A program made the translations under genes and the position numbers. 64,000 bases of DNA from the NCBI GenBank assembly GCA_016715895.1, contig JADJXH010000004.1, positions 1,240,001 through 1,304,000 on the forward strand. The letters are read 5' to 3'. The stretch comes from Flavobacteriales bacterium. Lineage in GTDB: Bacteria; Bacteroidota; Bacteroidia; Flavobacteriales_F; PHOS-HE28. The notes beneath the pieces were generated by a model. The model was not told where the DNA came from, ran no database searches, and saw only the letters and a list, made by a program, of their open reading frames with translations. Of the stretch, positions 18,227 through 30,375 are shown piece by piece (the first letter of the stretch is position 1; every line of letters starts with the position of its first letter).

Positions 18227-19114
18227 ATGGTACGCGCACTCCACCTGCTGATCGCCGGCCTCATCGTCATCCAGCTCCACGCCCAGTTCGATGCCCTGCC
18301 GGATGCGGACGCCGGCTGGACCGTCTCCTTCTGGGTCGGCCCGGGGTATCCGCATGAAGGCTACCACTACACGTATGATGCGGTCTCTCCGGATACCGTG
18401 TACAACGGAACGGTCTATAAGAAGCTGCTGCTCGCCACCTCCATCGACGGGTCCATCTACCCTGCGGTGTATGGCGGGGCGCTGTACGACAACGAACTGG
18501 GCCAGGTGAGCTACTGGGCGCCTGGCGCTGCCGATCCGGTGCTGCTCTACGACTTTGATGTGATGCCCGGCGACACCCTGTACGATGTTCATGGACTGTA
18601 TCCGCATGATGTGCGTGTCTTCGCGGTGGATACGGTGACGATCAATGTCACGGAGAGACGGAGGGTGGAGCTGGAGTGCCTCGGCATGACGGGCCCCACG
18701 GGGATCCACTGGATCCAGGGCATCGGCTGCACCCAGGGCCTGCTTCAGATGGCGGTGTGCGGCAGCGTTTCCGGCTTGGGCGAGCTGGTGTGCATGACCG
18801 CGAGCGACACGGTGCAGTGGGGCCCGAACGTCGGCGGAGTGGGCGATTGCGCGCTCGCCCTGGGGATGGACGACGCGCCGCAGGCGTCATTGGCACTGAC
18901 GGCGTACCCGGTGCCGGCGGAGGAGCAGCTGTTCGTGAAGGGGGCGAGGGCTGGTGCGCAGCTTGAGGTGTTCGGGCCGGATGGCCGCATCGCCCTGGCA
19001 TCCACCGCGCCCCAAGGACCGTTGGACATCGGTGCCCTGGTCCCCGGGATCCACCTGCTGCGCGTGACCGATGTGGACGGGGAGGTCCGCACGGCGCGCT
19101 TTGTCAAGAAGTGA
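18227..19114 (+). CDS. Secreted T9SS cargo, unknown function (paralogue of 13770-14690)
   Basis: 295 residues. Signal peptide MVRALHLLIAGLIVIQLHAQ, then QFDALPDADAGW; shared blocks with the 13770 protein (LLYDFDVMPGD, GPTGIHWIQGIG, SDTVQW). C-terminal T9SS domain (TAYPVPAEEQLFVKG ... PGIHLLRVTDVDG). GC content is normal for the window, unlike its paralogue. Convergent with the GGGP synthase gene, stops abutting (TGATCA). Confidence 0.85.
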   Translation: MVRALHLLIAGLIVIQLHAQFDALPDADAGWTVSFWVGPGYPHEGYHYTYDAVSPDTVYNGTVYKKLLLATSIDGSIYPAVYGGALYDNELGQVSYWAPGAADPVLLYDFDVMPGDTLYDVHGLYPHDVRVFAVDTVTINVTERRRVELECLGMTGPTGIHWIQGIGCTQGLLQMAVCGSVSGLGELVCMTASDTVQWGPNVGGVGDCALALGMDDAPQASLALTAYPVPAEEQLFVKGARAGAQLEVFGPDGRIALASTAPQGPLDIGALVPGIHLLRVTDVDGEVRTARFVKK

Positions 19115-19867
19115 TCAGCCGTGCACCGCTTCGCTCAGGGCGAAGATGAGCTCGGGATCCTGCTCGAAGGCCGTGCCGACGACGATCACGTCCGCTCCGG
19201 CCTCGCACAGCTCCCTCGCGGTCGCCCCATCGCGGATGCCACCACCCACGATGATGGGCAGGTCCACGGCCTTGCGGACGGAGGCGATCATCGCCGGGCT
19301 CACGGTGCGCCGCGCGCCGCTGCCGGTGTCCAGGTAGATGGTGCGCAGGCCGAGCAGTTCGCCGGCCAGCGCGGTGGCGGCGGCGATGCCGGGCTTGTCG
19401 TGCGGAATGGGCGCGGTCTGGCTCACGTAGCTCACGGTGGTGGGTGCGCCGCCGTCCACCAGCATGTAGCCGGTGGGGATGGCCTCGAGGCCCATGGCCT
19501 TGATGGTGGGGGCGGCCGTGACGTGGTGGCCGATGAGCAGTTCGGGGTTTCGGCCGCTGATCAGGCTGAGGAAGAGCACCGCATCGGCATGGCGGCTGAG
19601 CTGCGCCGGGCTGCCCGGGAACAGCACCACGGGGCTCGTGCTCCAGCGCTTCACCAGGTCCACACAACGGTCGAAGGAGGCCGAGGTGAGCAGGCTGCCG
19701 CCCACGAAGAGCAGGTCGGCCCTGGCCATGCAGGCGTTCTGCACGGTGCGCTCCAGCAGGGCCTCGTCCTGCCCGAGATCGGGGTCGATGAGCACGGCCA
19801 GGAGCTTGCGCCCGCGAACCTTCGCGTCCTCAAGCTGTTCCACCACGGCGCCCATCGGTGCGAACAT
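19115..19867 (-). CDS. Geranylgeranylglyceryl phosphate synthase family
   Basis: TIM-barrel prenyltransferase of the PcrB/GGGPS family, 250 residues from ATG 19867 (a TTG two codons upstream is less likely). It joins a polyprenyl diphosphate to glycerol-1-phosphate, the first ether-lipid step in archaea; Bacteroidota carry homologues, some with demonstrated GGGP synthase activity, but their lipid product is not well understood. Seen: LAVLIDPDL, VVLFPGSPAQLS, YLDTGSGA, VGGGIRDG, all substrate-binding blocks. Divergent from ahcY. Confidence 0.9.
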   Translation of the reverse strand: MFAPMGAVVEQLEDAKVRGRKLLAVLIDPDLGQDEALLERTVQNACMARADLLFVGGSLLTSASFDRCVDLVKRWSTSPVVLFPGSPAQLSRHADAVLFLSLISGRNPELLIGHHVTAAPTIKAMGLEAIPTGYMLVDGGAPTTVSYVSQTAPIPHDKPGIAAATALAGELLGLRTIYLDTGSGARRTVSPAMIASVRKAVDLPIIVGGGIRDGATARELCEAGADVIVVGTAFEQDPELIFALSEAVHG

Positions 19868-19902
19868 AGTCAACAGGGCTGGCCTTCAGCCCTCCGAACC
19901 GC

Positions 19903-19910
19903 TACCTTTG
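19903..19910 (+). promoter_or_regulatory. Promoter -7 box for ahcY
   Basis: Exact TAnnTTTG (TACCTTTG), 70 bp before the ahcY ATG. Confidence 0.6.
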
Positions 19911-19979
19911 CCGCCGCGAACGGGCCGACCCTCGCACAACCCCGCACCCACGCCTACGCCGGGCTACGGCGAGCAACGC

Positions 19980-21297
<1,318 letters not shown>

Positions 21298-21313
21298 TCC
21301 ATACGATCAACGC

Positions 21314-21348
21314 GAACGCCCCGGGTCCGTCAGGATACCGGGGCGTTC
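21314..21348 (+). terminator. Terminator hairpin after ahcY
   Basis: GAACGCCCCGG (21314-21324) pairs perfectly with CCGGGGCGTTC (21338-21348), loop 13 nt, 17 bp past the ahcY stop; followed by a weak CATTTCC. Confidence 0.65.
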
Positions 21349-21423
21349 CATTTCCGGAGGCCACCTTGTTCGGGCCGGATCGCTCCAGCTCCTCACTACC
21401 GCACGACACTCCGCCCCTCCCGC

Positions 21424-21864
21424 TCAGTTGTAGATGCGCAGGATGCTTCCGTTGAACGCCGTGTTGTACCGCTGCAGCCCGAGGGATGCGGGGCCCTGGG
21501 TGACGCTGCCGTCCATGATCAGGAAGGCGCTCCCGCAGCAGGTGGTGTCCCGGGCGATCACCTCGGTGTCGTCCACGTGCACGCGGCACAGCTCGGCCGG
21601 CTGGTAGGGGCAGTGCCGGTCGAGGGCCACGAACTCCTCCATGCTCTTGCGGTATACGATGATGCCCAGCGAGCCGCCCGTGAGGTAGAGCCAGCCGCCC
21701 GGCACGGCCAGGTCGTTGTAGGCCGGGTTGTTCACGTTGATCTGGAAGTCCACCTGCGTAAGGGGCACCCCTCCGCTGGTCTCCTTGCGGCAACCGCTCC
21801 CCGCAAGGAGCATCCCAAGGACCAGGACCGAGGCCCCGGTGGCGAGCTTCCACTGTCCACGCAT
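21424..21864 (-). CDS. Lipoprotein with degenerate Rieske-like fold
   Basis: 146 residues. Hydrophobic N-terminus ends at GSGC, a lipoprotein cleavage site, so it is probably anchored in the outer membrane or periplasm. Two spaced blocks resemble Rieske [2Fe-2S] ligand loops: ALDRHCPYQP and DTTCCGSAF, followed by the typical DGSVTQGPASLGLQRY. However, the ligand histidines are replaced (Tyr in the first loop, Cys-Cys in the second), so a normal cluster is doubtful. Family assignment is my inference from these blocks. Confidence 0.7.
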   Translation of the reverse strand: MRGQWKLATGASVLVLGMLLAGSGCRKETSGGVPLTQVDFQINVNNPAYNDLAVPGGWLYLTGGSLGIIVYRKSMEEFVALDRHCPYQPAELCRVHVDDTEVIARDTTCCGSAFLIMDGSVTQGPASLGLQRYNTAFNGSILRIYN

Positions 21865-21868
21865 GTGT

Positions 21869-21876
21869 CAAAGGTA
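21869..21876 (-). promoter_or_regulatory. Promoter -7 box at the lipoprotein start
   Basis: TACCTTTG on the reverse strand, only 4 bp before the ATG; suggests a leaderless or nearly leaderless transcript. Confidence 0.55.
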
Positions 21877-21909
21877 GGGCGGTGGCATGGCCGGTCGTAT
21901 CCTTGCGGC

Positions 21910-22194
21910 ATGCGCTGGTCGGCTCTGCTCCTGCTGCTCCTGTTGTCGGCCATCCCCGTGGCGGTGCGCGCGCAGGAAGGCATCGGGCAGAAGGAGGCCG
22001 AACGCATGCAGGCCCGCAAGGAGAAGGAGGAACGCAAGCAACGGGCGAAGCAGGAGAAGGACGACCGCCGGCGTCACCTGAAGATCCAGGACAAGGCCAC
22101 GCGGAAACGGATCAGGCAGCATACGAAACGGGCCGACCGGCGCGGGAGCGGGCGTCACCGCGACAGCTGGTTCAGGCGCACATTCACCCGTTGA
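21910..22194 (+). CDS. Small secreted highly basic coiled protein
   Basis: 94 residues: signal peptide MRWSALLLLLLLSAIPVAVRAQ, then a Lys/Arg/Glu-rich helix (about 25-85) with many charged heptads and ending WFRRTFTR. No enzyme motif. Similar short basic periplasmic proteins are common in Flavobacteriales with unknown role. TATCCTTG lies 4 bp upstream of the ATG. Confidence 0.65.
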   Translation: MRWSALLLLLLLSAIPVAVRAQEGIGQKEAERMQARKEKEERKQRAKQEKDDRRRHLKIQDKATRKRIRQHTKRADRRGSGRHRDSWFRRTFTR

Positions 22195-22387
22195 GCACTT
22201 CCGGACCGGTATATCCCGCCCAGGATTCGGTAGGGTGGAGTGGTGTGGAAGCGGATACCTTGCCCCCGGTAAGCCACCGTCATGCGACCGTCAAGCCTCC
22301 CCCGATCGGACCTCCCACTTGCCCCCGATGCGTGGAATCCCAAGCTGGACGCGGGTTTCCGAGGATTTGGTGGAAGGCGGATCTTTC

Positions 22388-22395
22388 TATCTTTA
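22388..22395 (+). promoter_or_regulatory. Possible promoter -7 box for the receptor-PorV operon
   Basis: TATCTTTA, one base off TAnnTTTG, 46 bp before the ATG at 22442. Nothing else recognisable lies in 22195-22441. Confidence 0.4.
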
Positions 22396-22441
22396 CGCCC
22401 CCTCGTTGCGCAGTCGTTCCTAACGCTAAACCTACTCGTTG

Positions 22442-25400
22442 ATGGTGAGAAGGGTATTCTCCTCGATCGCCCTTGGTCTGTTCGCTGCGGTGTCCGCCTT
22501 TGCACAGGTCGGCGCCGGAAGCCTCAAGGGTAAAGTGGCTGACAAGGTCTCCAAGGAGCCGCTGCCGTTCGTGAACGTGGCCGTGGAGAATCGCGGTACG
22601 GTGGTGGCCTCGGGCACCACCGACTTCGACGGCAACTACTTCATCAAGCCCATCGACCCGGGCAGCTATGATGTGGTGGTGACCTACGTGGGTTACCAAC
22701 CGCTGAAGCAGACCGGCGTGGTGATCAGCGGCAACCAGATCACCTTCCTGGACCTCAACCTCTCCCAGGGCCTTGAGCTCAAGGAGTTCGAGGTGGTGCA
22801 GTACCAGGTCCCCCCTGATCCAAAAGGATGGCGGGGCTTCCGGCGGAACGATCACGCGCGAGGACATCGCGCGCATGCCGCAGCGCTCGGCGGCCGCCAT
22901 CGCCACCACGGTGGCCGGTACCAGCACGGCGGGTACCGATGGCGGCATCAGCATCCGGGGTGCCCGTACGGAGAACACCTATTACTACATCGACGGGGTG
23001 AAGGTGCCCGCAGGTGCCGGTACGGGCCTGCCCAAGAGCGCCATCGAGGAGGTGCAGGTGATCACCGGCGGTGTGCCCGCCAACTACGGCGACGTGTCGG
23101 GCGGTGTGATCAACATCACCACCCGCGGTCCGAGCCGGAGCTTCTTCGGCGGGGTGGAGTACCTCACCTCGGGCTTCAAGGTCGGCAGCGACATCACCGA
23201 TATCGTGGGATTGGACAGGTACGCCTTCAATCAGTTGGAGGCCAGCATCAGCGGTCCGCTCTTCTTCAAGAAGGACAGCGTGGGCAACAAGACCCGCCCG
23301 CTGCTGGGCTTCTTCCTCAGCGGCCAGTACAGCAACATCGTGGACAACGACCCCAGTTACGTGGGTGACTGGAGGGTGCGGCCCGAGAAGCGGGATGAGC
23401 TGCTGGCCAACCCGCTCTCCATCCGCGACATCGCCGGTTCCAATGCGGTGGTGTACAACTCCGACTTCCTGCGCAACGAGGATATCGAGCAGTTGAAGAC
23501 CCGTCAGAACGCCGGCCGCGTGTCCTATGTGGCCTCGGGCAAGATCGACGTTGCGACCACCGAGAACATCAGCCTCACGCTGGGGGGCAGCGTGGACTAC
23601 CTGGACCGCCAGAACTTCAACCGGGCGAACTCCCTGCTGAACGCGGACAACAACTTCCGCTACACCGACTTCACCTGGCGGGGATTCCTGCGCTTCGTGC
23701 AGCGCTTCCCCAACCGGAGCGGCGAGGATGGCGAGCAGGAGAGCAAGATCAAGAACGCCTTCTACAGCATCCAGCTGGACTACTCGCGCTACACCCAGCG
23801 CGTGGAGGATGAGGTGCACCGTGACAAGTTCTTCGACTACGGTTACGTGGGCCGGTTCAACACGTTCCGCGCCCCCACGTATGAGTTCGTGGACACCTTG
23901 GGCGCCTTCGTGCACACGGGTTTCCGGGATACGCTGGTCACCTTCGTGCCCAGCGAGACCAACGCGGACGTGGCATCCATCACGTCCCAGTACTTCAACC
24001 TGTTCCCTTACGAGGCGTTCAATGTGGCCAACCTGTTCGGTGCCCAAGGTCCTTCCGGTCCGTATGAGGACTTCAATGCCATCCGGGCCGGAAACGGCCT
24101 GCTGAACGGGGAGCGGCCGCGCAACCTCTACAACCTGTGGAACAACATCGGCTTCATCGATGATCCGGACGGAGGCGAGTACCGTCGTCGGCAGACGGAT
24201 CAGTTCCGCCTGACGGCCATGGGTTCGGCCGACATCGGCCAGCACGCCCTGAGCGTGGGCGTGGAGTATGAACAGCTGGTGGACCGCCGCTACAATCTGG
24301 CCCCCGCCGGCTTGTGGAACCGTGCCCGCGAACTGGCCAACTTCCACATCCGCAACCTGAACGATGAGTCGCTTTCCAACGCGACCATCACGTATCCCTT
24401 GGGAACGGTGCCGTTCTACACCTTCGACCGCCTGGTGGGCAGCGACCAGCCCTTCTTCGACCGCAGCCTGCGCGAGGCGTTGGGCCTTGATCCCAACGGA
24501 GCGGACTTCATCGACATCGATGCATTGGACCCCTCGGTCTATTCCCTCGACATGTTCAGTGCGGAGGAGCTGATCAACGACGGGAACGCCTTGGTGACCT
24601 TCAGTGGATATGACCACCTGGGCAACCGCATCACGGGTCGCCCCGCCTTCGAGGATTTCTTTGACAAGCGCGATGCCAACGGGAACTTCACCCGGGTGCA
24701 GGCACCGTTCGCGCCGATCTACATGGCGGGCTATCTGATGGACAAGTTCGCCTTCGACGACATCATCTTCAACGTGGGTGTGCGGGTGGACCGCTTCGAT
24801 GCCAACCAGAACACGCTGAAGGACAAGTTCCTCTGGAGGCCGGCCTACACGGCAGGCACCGAGGTGCCCGACAGCGACATCCGCGAGGCGCTCGCCAGTG
24901 GTCGTCCGAGCAACATCGGCGACGACTATGTGATCTACGTGGACCGCCTGGTCGACCCGACCCGCATCGTGGGCTATCGCGATGGGAACGTGTGGTACAG
25001 TGCGACGGGTGAGGAACTGGCGGACCCCAGCGTGCTGCGCAGCGCCGAAGGCATCGCGCCCTACCTGATCGATTACGAGTCGGACCCGAACGGTGATCTG
25101 CCGGGCAGCCGGTTGAAGAAGAACGCGTTCGAGGATTACAAGCCGGCCGTGAACATCATGCCCCGCGTGGCGTTCAGCTTCCCGATCAGCGACGAGGCCT
25201 TGTTCTTCGCACACTACGACATCCTCACCCAGCGTCCCACCAGTGCCATCCGGCTTGATCTGCCCGGCCTGGCGTACATCGAGACCACGGGGGACATCAT
25301 GAACAACCCCTCGCTGAAGCCCAGCAAGACCATCGACTATGAGCTCGGCTTCCAGCAGGTCCTGAGCAAGAGCAGCTCGTTGAAGATCGCGGCCTTCTAC

Positions 25401-26219
25401 CGGGAGCTGAGGGACATGATCGCGATCCGGAACGTGCAGGAGGCCTGGCCGCGCACCTACCGCACCTACGACAACATCGACTTCGGCACGGTCAAGGGCC
25501 TCAGCCTCACCTACGACCTGCGCCGCACGGGCAATATCTGGATGAGGGCCAACTACACCCTGCAGTTCGCGGACGGAACGGGCAGCGATCCCAACACCTC
25601 GCTGGCCTTGATCAACAGCGGACAGAGCAACCTGCGCGTGATCAACGGGCTGAACTTCGACCAGCGCCACCGCATCCAGATCACCACGGACTTCCGCTAC
25701 GGCGCAGGCAAGGACTACAATGGACCGATGCTCTTCGGCAAGCCGATCCTCCAACGCACCGGGGTGAACCTGGTGACCATCTTCGGCAGTGGCACGCCGT
25801 ACAGCAATTCCGCGCAGATCGTGCAGGAAGGTGCCATCGCGGGTGGTCAGGGTTCCTACCGCCTGGACGGCAGCGTGAACGGGGCCCGCCTGCCCTGGCA
25901 GTTCACTGCGGACATGCAGCTGGACCGGGATATCCCGCTGAACATGGGCAAGAAGGAGGGTGACAAGGCCAAGGCGGTCGACCTGAACATCTACCTGTTG
26001 GTCACCAACCTCTTGAACACGCGGAACATCACCGGGGTGTACCGCGCCACCGGCAGCCCCACGGATGACGGCTACCTCGCCGCCGCACAGTATGCGAACG
26101 ACATCGCCCTGCAGACCGATCCGCAGAGCTACGCCGACCTGTACAGCCTCAAGGTGAACAACCCGAACAACTTCGGGCAGCCGCGGACGATCCGCCTCGG
26201 CCTGCGCCTCAGCTTCTGA
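22442..26219 (+). CDS. Large TonB-dependent receptor, frameshifted
   Basis: Outer-membrane receptor of 1,258 residues once one C is removed from the C6 run at 22810-22815; as given, the frame breaks after FEVVQYQVP. Signal peptide MVRRVFSSIALGLFAAVSAFAQ; carboxypeptidase-regulatory-like domain (about 28-110, GKVADKVSKEPLPFVNV, YVGYQPL); plug with GTITREDIARMP, GGISIRGARTENTYYYIDGV and ANYGDVSGGVINITTR; long beta-barrel ending TIRLGLRLSF. First of three co-directional genes with a giant secreted protein and a PorV-like protein (gaps 19 and 32 bp). Substrate unknown. Start is ATG 22442, not the TTG just before it. Confidence 0.9.
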
Positions 26220-26238
26220 ACCGAATTCCTTTCCGCAC

Positions 26239-29200
26239 ATGAACAGCACGGACCGCATGACCCCCACCAGGATCCTCGCGCTCGCGTCCCTTTTCCTGTT
26301 CGGCACGCTGGCCGCCCCGGCACGCGAGTCGCAGGACCGTGGCCCCCAGCAGGGCCGCTCCAACGGCCAGGCCGTGCAGGCCAAGGCCGCCGGCTGCTCG
26401 CCGTCCACCGCGCGCGACGAGCTGGACCTCAACAACGTGCGCGCCCTCATCGAAACGGGTGGCAACATGTGGCAGCGCCGCGACGGTGCGGGTGGTCCGG
26501 CCTACGAGGTGCCCAAGACCGAGGACCGTTCAGGCCCCGACGCCCTGTTCGCCGGTTCCCTCTGGCTCGGAGGGGTGTCCCCCGACAACCAGCTCAAGCT
26601 GGCCGCCGTGCGCTTCCGCCAGGTGGGTAACGACTACTGGCCCGGCCCGCTCACCAACACCGGCGATGCGTCCATCACCGCCGATGTCTGCGTGCAGTAC
26701 GACAAGACCTGGAAGACGCTCCGCCAGGATGCGGAGCTGCACCGGGCCTTCCACCGCTGTCGTCTGGATCCCGCGTGCGACGAGAACGTGGAATACCCCA
26801 ACTACGTGATGCCGTCGATCTATGAAGAGTGGCCCGCGCACGGCAACATCGACCTGAACCAGGATTACAACCTGGCGCCCTACGCTGATGAGGATGGCAG
26901 CGATGACTACAATCCCGAGGAAGGGGATTACCCGGGTTATGATCTGGACGGGGAGATCGACTGCACCTCCCGCAAGCGCGAGGATGCCATCCCGCTGTTC
27001 GGTGACCAGAACATCTGGTGGGTGTTCAACGACAAGGGGAATGCGCACACCGAATCGGGCGGCCTCCCCATCGGCATGGAGATCCGCGCGCAGGCCTTCG
27101 CCTTCGCCACGAACGACGCGGTGAACAACATGACCTTCTACAACTACGTGCTCATCAACCAAGGCACACAGACCCTGCTGAACACCTACATGGGGCAGTG
27201 GGCGGACGTGGACCTGGGCTGTGCCGACGATGATTATGTGGGATGCGACGTGCAGCGCGGACTGGGCTACGCATACAACGGCGACAACAACGACGAGAAC
27301 TGCAACGGGAACCCCGGCTATGGCGTGCAACCCCCGGCCATGGGCATCGACTTCTTCGAAGGCCCCTTCCAGGATTACGACGACCTGGACAACCCGGGTC
27401 CGGCGACCAACGCGGAGATCTACAACTGCCAGAACGCACGGGACTCACTGGGCATTCCCTACAAGGGGATCGGTATCGGTTACGGGGATGGGGTGGTGGA
27501 CAACGAACGCTACGGCATGCGGGCCTACCTCTACCACAACAACAACTCCACGGTGACGGGTGATCCGCAGATCGCGATCAACTACTACAACTACCTGCGG
27601 GCCATCTGGCGCGACAACTCGCCGAACCTTTACGGCGGCACAGGCCACCAGGCCGATGCCGAGGCCGATCCCAACACCCCCCGCGCGCTACATGTTCCCT
27701 GGGGATAGCGACCCCACGGGTTGGGGCACCGACTGTGTCCCCCAGGCCCCGTGGACGGAAGAGACCTCGGGCAACCAGCCCTTCGACCGCCGCTTCATCC
27801 AGAGCGCGGGCCCCTTCACCCTGGAGCCGGGTGCGTACAACAACGTGACGGTGGGTGTGGTGTGGGCGCGGGCCACCGGAGGTGGTCCCTTCGAGAGCGT
27901 GCAGGAGGTGCGCCGTGCGGACGACAAGGCGCAGGCCCTGTTCGACAACTGCTTCCGCATCCTGAACGGCCCCGACGCTCCGGAGCTGGGCATCGTGGAG
28001 CTGGACCGCCAGCTGATCCTCACGATCGAGAACCTTGAGCTGGGCAACAACTTCAACGAGACCTACACCGAGCTGGACCCCACCATCCCGGAGGATGCGC
28101 TGGACCGTGAGTACCGCTTCCAAGGGTACCAGGTGTATCAGTTGCGCGATGCCGATGTGAGCGTGGCCGACCTGGGCGACGTGAACCTGGCCCGTCTGGT
28201 GTTCCAGTGCGACGTGAAGGACGGTGTGCGGAACATCATCAACTACATCGAGGATCCGGCGATCGCGCTCCCCGTGCCCACCTTGATGGTGACCGGCAGC
28301 GACGATGGCATCTCGCACTCCTTCTCGGTCACCGAGGACAAGTTCGCCCAGGGCGACCCGCGGTTGATCAACTTCAAGACGTACTACTTCATGGCGATCG
28401 CCTACGGGTACAACAACTACCAGGATTTCAATCCCGACCCGCAGCTGCTCACCGGCCAGGCGCTTCCCTACCTCGCCGGTCGTAAGTCGGCCACCGGGGC
28501 GATCAGGGCCTTCTCGGGCATCCCCCATAAGAACACCCCGGAGAACGGTGGCACCGTGCTGAACGCCGAGTACGGCGACCAATTCACCCTGACCCGCCTG
28601 GAGGGCGTGGGCAACAACGACCAGCCGGTGATGCTGAACAACAGCACCATCGACCTGATCATGAACGGCCAGCCCTGGCGGCAGGACCAGCTCACCTACG
28701 TGCAGGACATGGGTCCGGTGAACATCAAGGTCATCGACCCTCTGGCGGTGAAGCCCGGCAACTTCGAGCTGTGGTTCACGGATTCCATCACCGACGGGGA
28801 TCTGGATGATGCGGGCTGGATGCTGGTCTATGTGGACGGGCAGGACACCATCCTGAGCGACCGCACGATCGAGGCCCGGAACGAGCAGCTCATTCCGGAG
28901 TACGGGCTCTCCGTCACCATCCAGCAGGGCTTCTTCAGCGGCCAGCAGGTCAACTTCACGGACTTCCTGGAGGCGGAGATCACCTATGCCGATCCTTCCA
29001 TCCCCTGGCTGAGCGGGATCCCCGACGGCGAGGGCGAGGATGCGCTGAACTGGATCCGCGCCGGACTGGCCGAAGGCGATGAGGTGCTCTACCCCGATCG
29101 CGTCAGCAAAGGCGACATCGACGAACAGTATGAGAGCGTGCTGGTCCAGGAGTTCGATGGCTTCTCCGGAGGCACATGGGCCCCCTTCGCGTTGGTGGGC

Positions 29201-30343
29201 GATACCGCCTTCCAACCCGGCGGGCCCAACGTGGCGGCTTCGCTCAGCTTCGCGCAGATCCGTCAGCTGGGCAACACCCTCGTGGTCCTGACCCCGGACC
29301 GCAACAAGTGGACCCGCTGCGGGGTGATCGAGATGGAGGACAATCCCGGCCTGGCCGTGGGCAACGCGCAGAAGCATTCCCTGCGGGCCAGCCCGAGCGT
29401 GGACAAGTTCGGCCGTCGCAGTGGCACGCCGGGCTGCAATGAGGACGAGGCGACGCTGTTCGGTGCACAGCCCAACGGCATGGGCTGGTTCCCCGGCTAT
29501 GCCATCGACCTGTTGAGCGGCGAACGCTTGAACATGGCGTTCGGTGAGGCGAGCTTCTGGGGCGGCGCCGGGGGACGCGACATGATCTGGAACCCGAGCG
29601 ACACCCTGGTCACTCCCCTGGGTTCGCCCGTCTTCGGCGGCCAGCATTGGATCTTCGTGTTCCGCAATGGACAGCGGGAAGAGGCCAACCCGAGCTTCAT
29701 GCCGCAGTACGACCAGGGCCAGTTCATCTATGACAAGCTGACCTCGGGCACGGTGGCCGACCGCAACCGGGTCTACCGCGCCTGCTCCTGGGTGGGTTCC
29801 GCCCTGCGCAACCACGGCTTCGAGTTCCGGTCCATGAACGACGGCCTGATCCCCACGGAGACCCGGATCCGCCTGAACGTGGTGAAGCCCTACGAGACCT
29901 ACCGGGAACCGTTCGCGGGCTACACCCCGACCATCGCTCCGCAGCTCAACGATGGGTTGCCGCTGTATCGCTTCAACACGGGCGAACGCGCGCCGGTGGT
30001 GCAGGATGCCGAGGCGGCGCAGACCGCTTGCGACATGATCGACGTGGTGCCCAATCCGTACTACGGGTTCAGCAGCTATGAGACGAGCCGCCTGGACAAC
30101 CGGGTCAAGTTCATCAACCTGCCGCAGCGTTGCGACATCTCGATCTACAATGTGAGCGGTACGCTCGTGCGGCGCTACAAGAAGGACAATGCGCTCACCT
30201 TCCTGGACTGGGACCTGCGCAACCAGATCAACGTGCCGGTGGCCAGCGGGGTGTACATCTGTCACTTCGAGGTGCCCGGGGTATGTGAACGCGTGGTGAA
30301 ATGGTTCGGCGTGATGCGCCCCACGGACCTGCAGAACTTCTGA
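26239..30343 (+). CDS. Giant secreted protein, frameshifted
   Basis: About 1,367 residues once one C is removed from the C6 run at 27677-27682, which joins EADPNTP to ARYMFPGD. Signal peptide after MTPTRILALASLF (ATG 26257 is an alternative start). N-terminal half is rich in Asp/Asn/Tyr with YADEDGSDDYNPEEGDYPG-like acidic stretches, possibly calcium-binding; the C-terminal part has VVPNPYYGFSSYE, DISIYNVSGTLVRRY and VASGVYICHFEVPG, a FlgD-like/T9SS-type module. Such proteins sit beside TonB receptors and PorV-like proteins throughout Bacteroidota; probable exported surface protein, function unknown. Confidence 0.82.
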
Positions 30344-30375
30344 TCGGCGGAGTTCAACGAAGCGACGAGAACGAC

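Noticed and set aside
22779..30265. Long reverse frames of 895 and 1,229 codons across the receptor and giant secreted protein
   Set aside because: Antisense shadows rich in Val/His/Gln; the forward proteins have clear domains and signal peptides.
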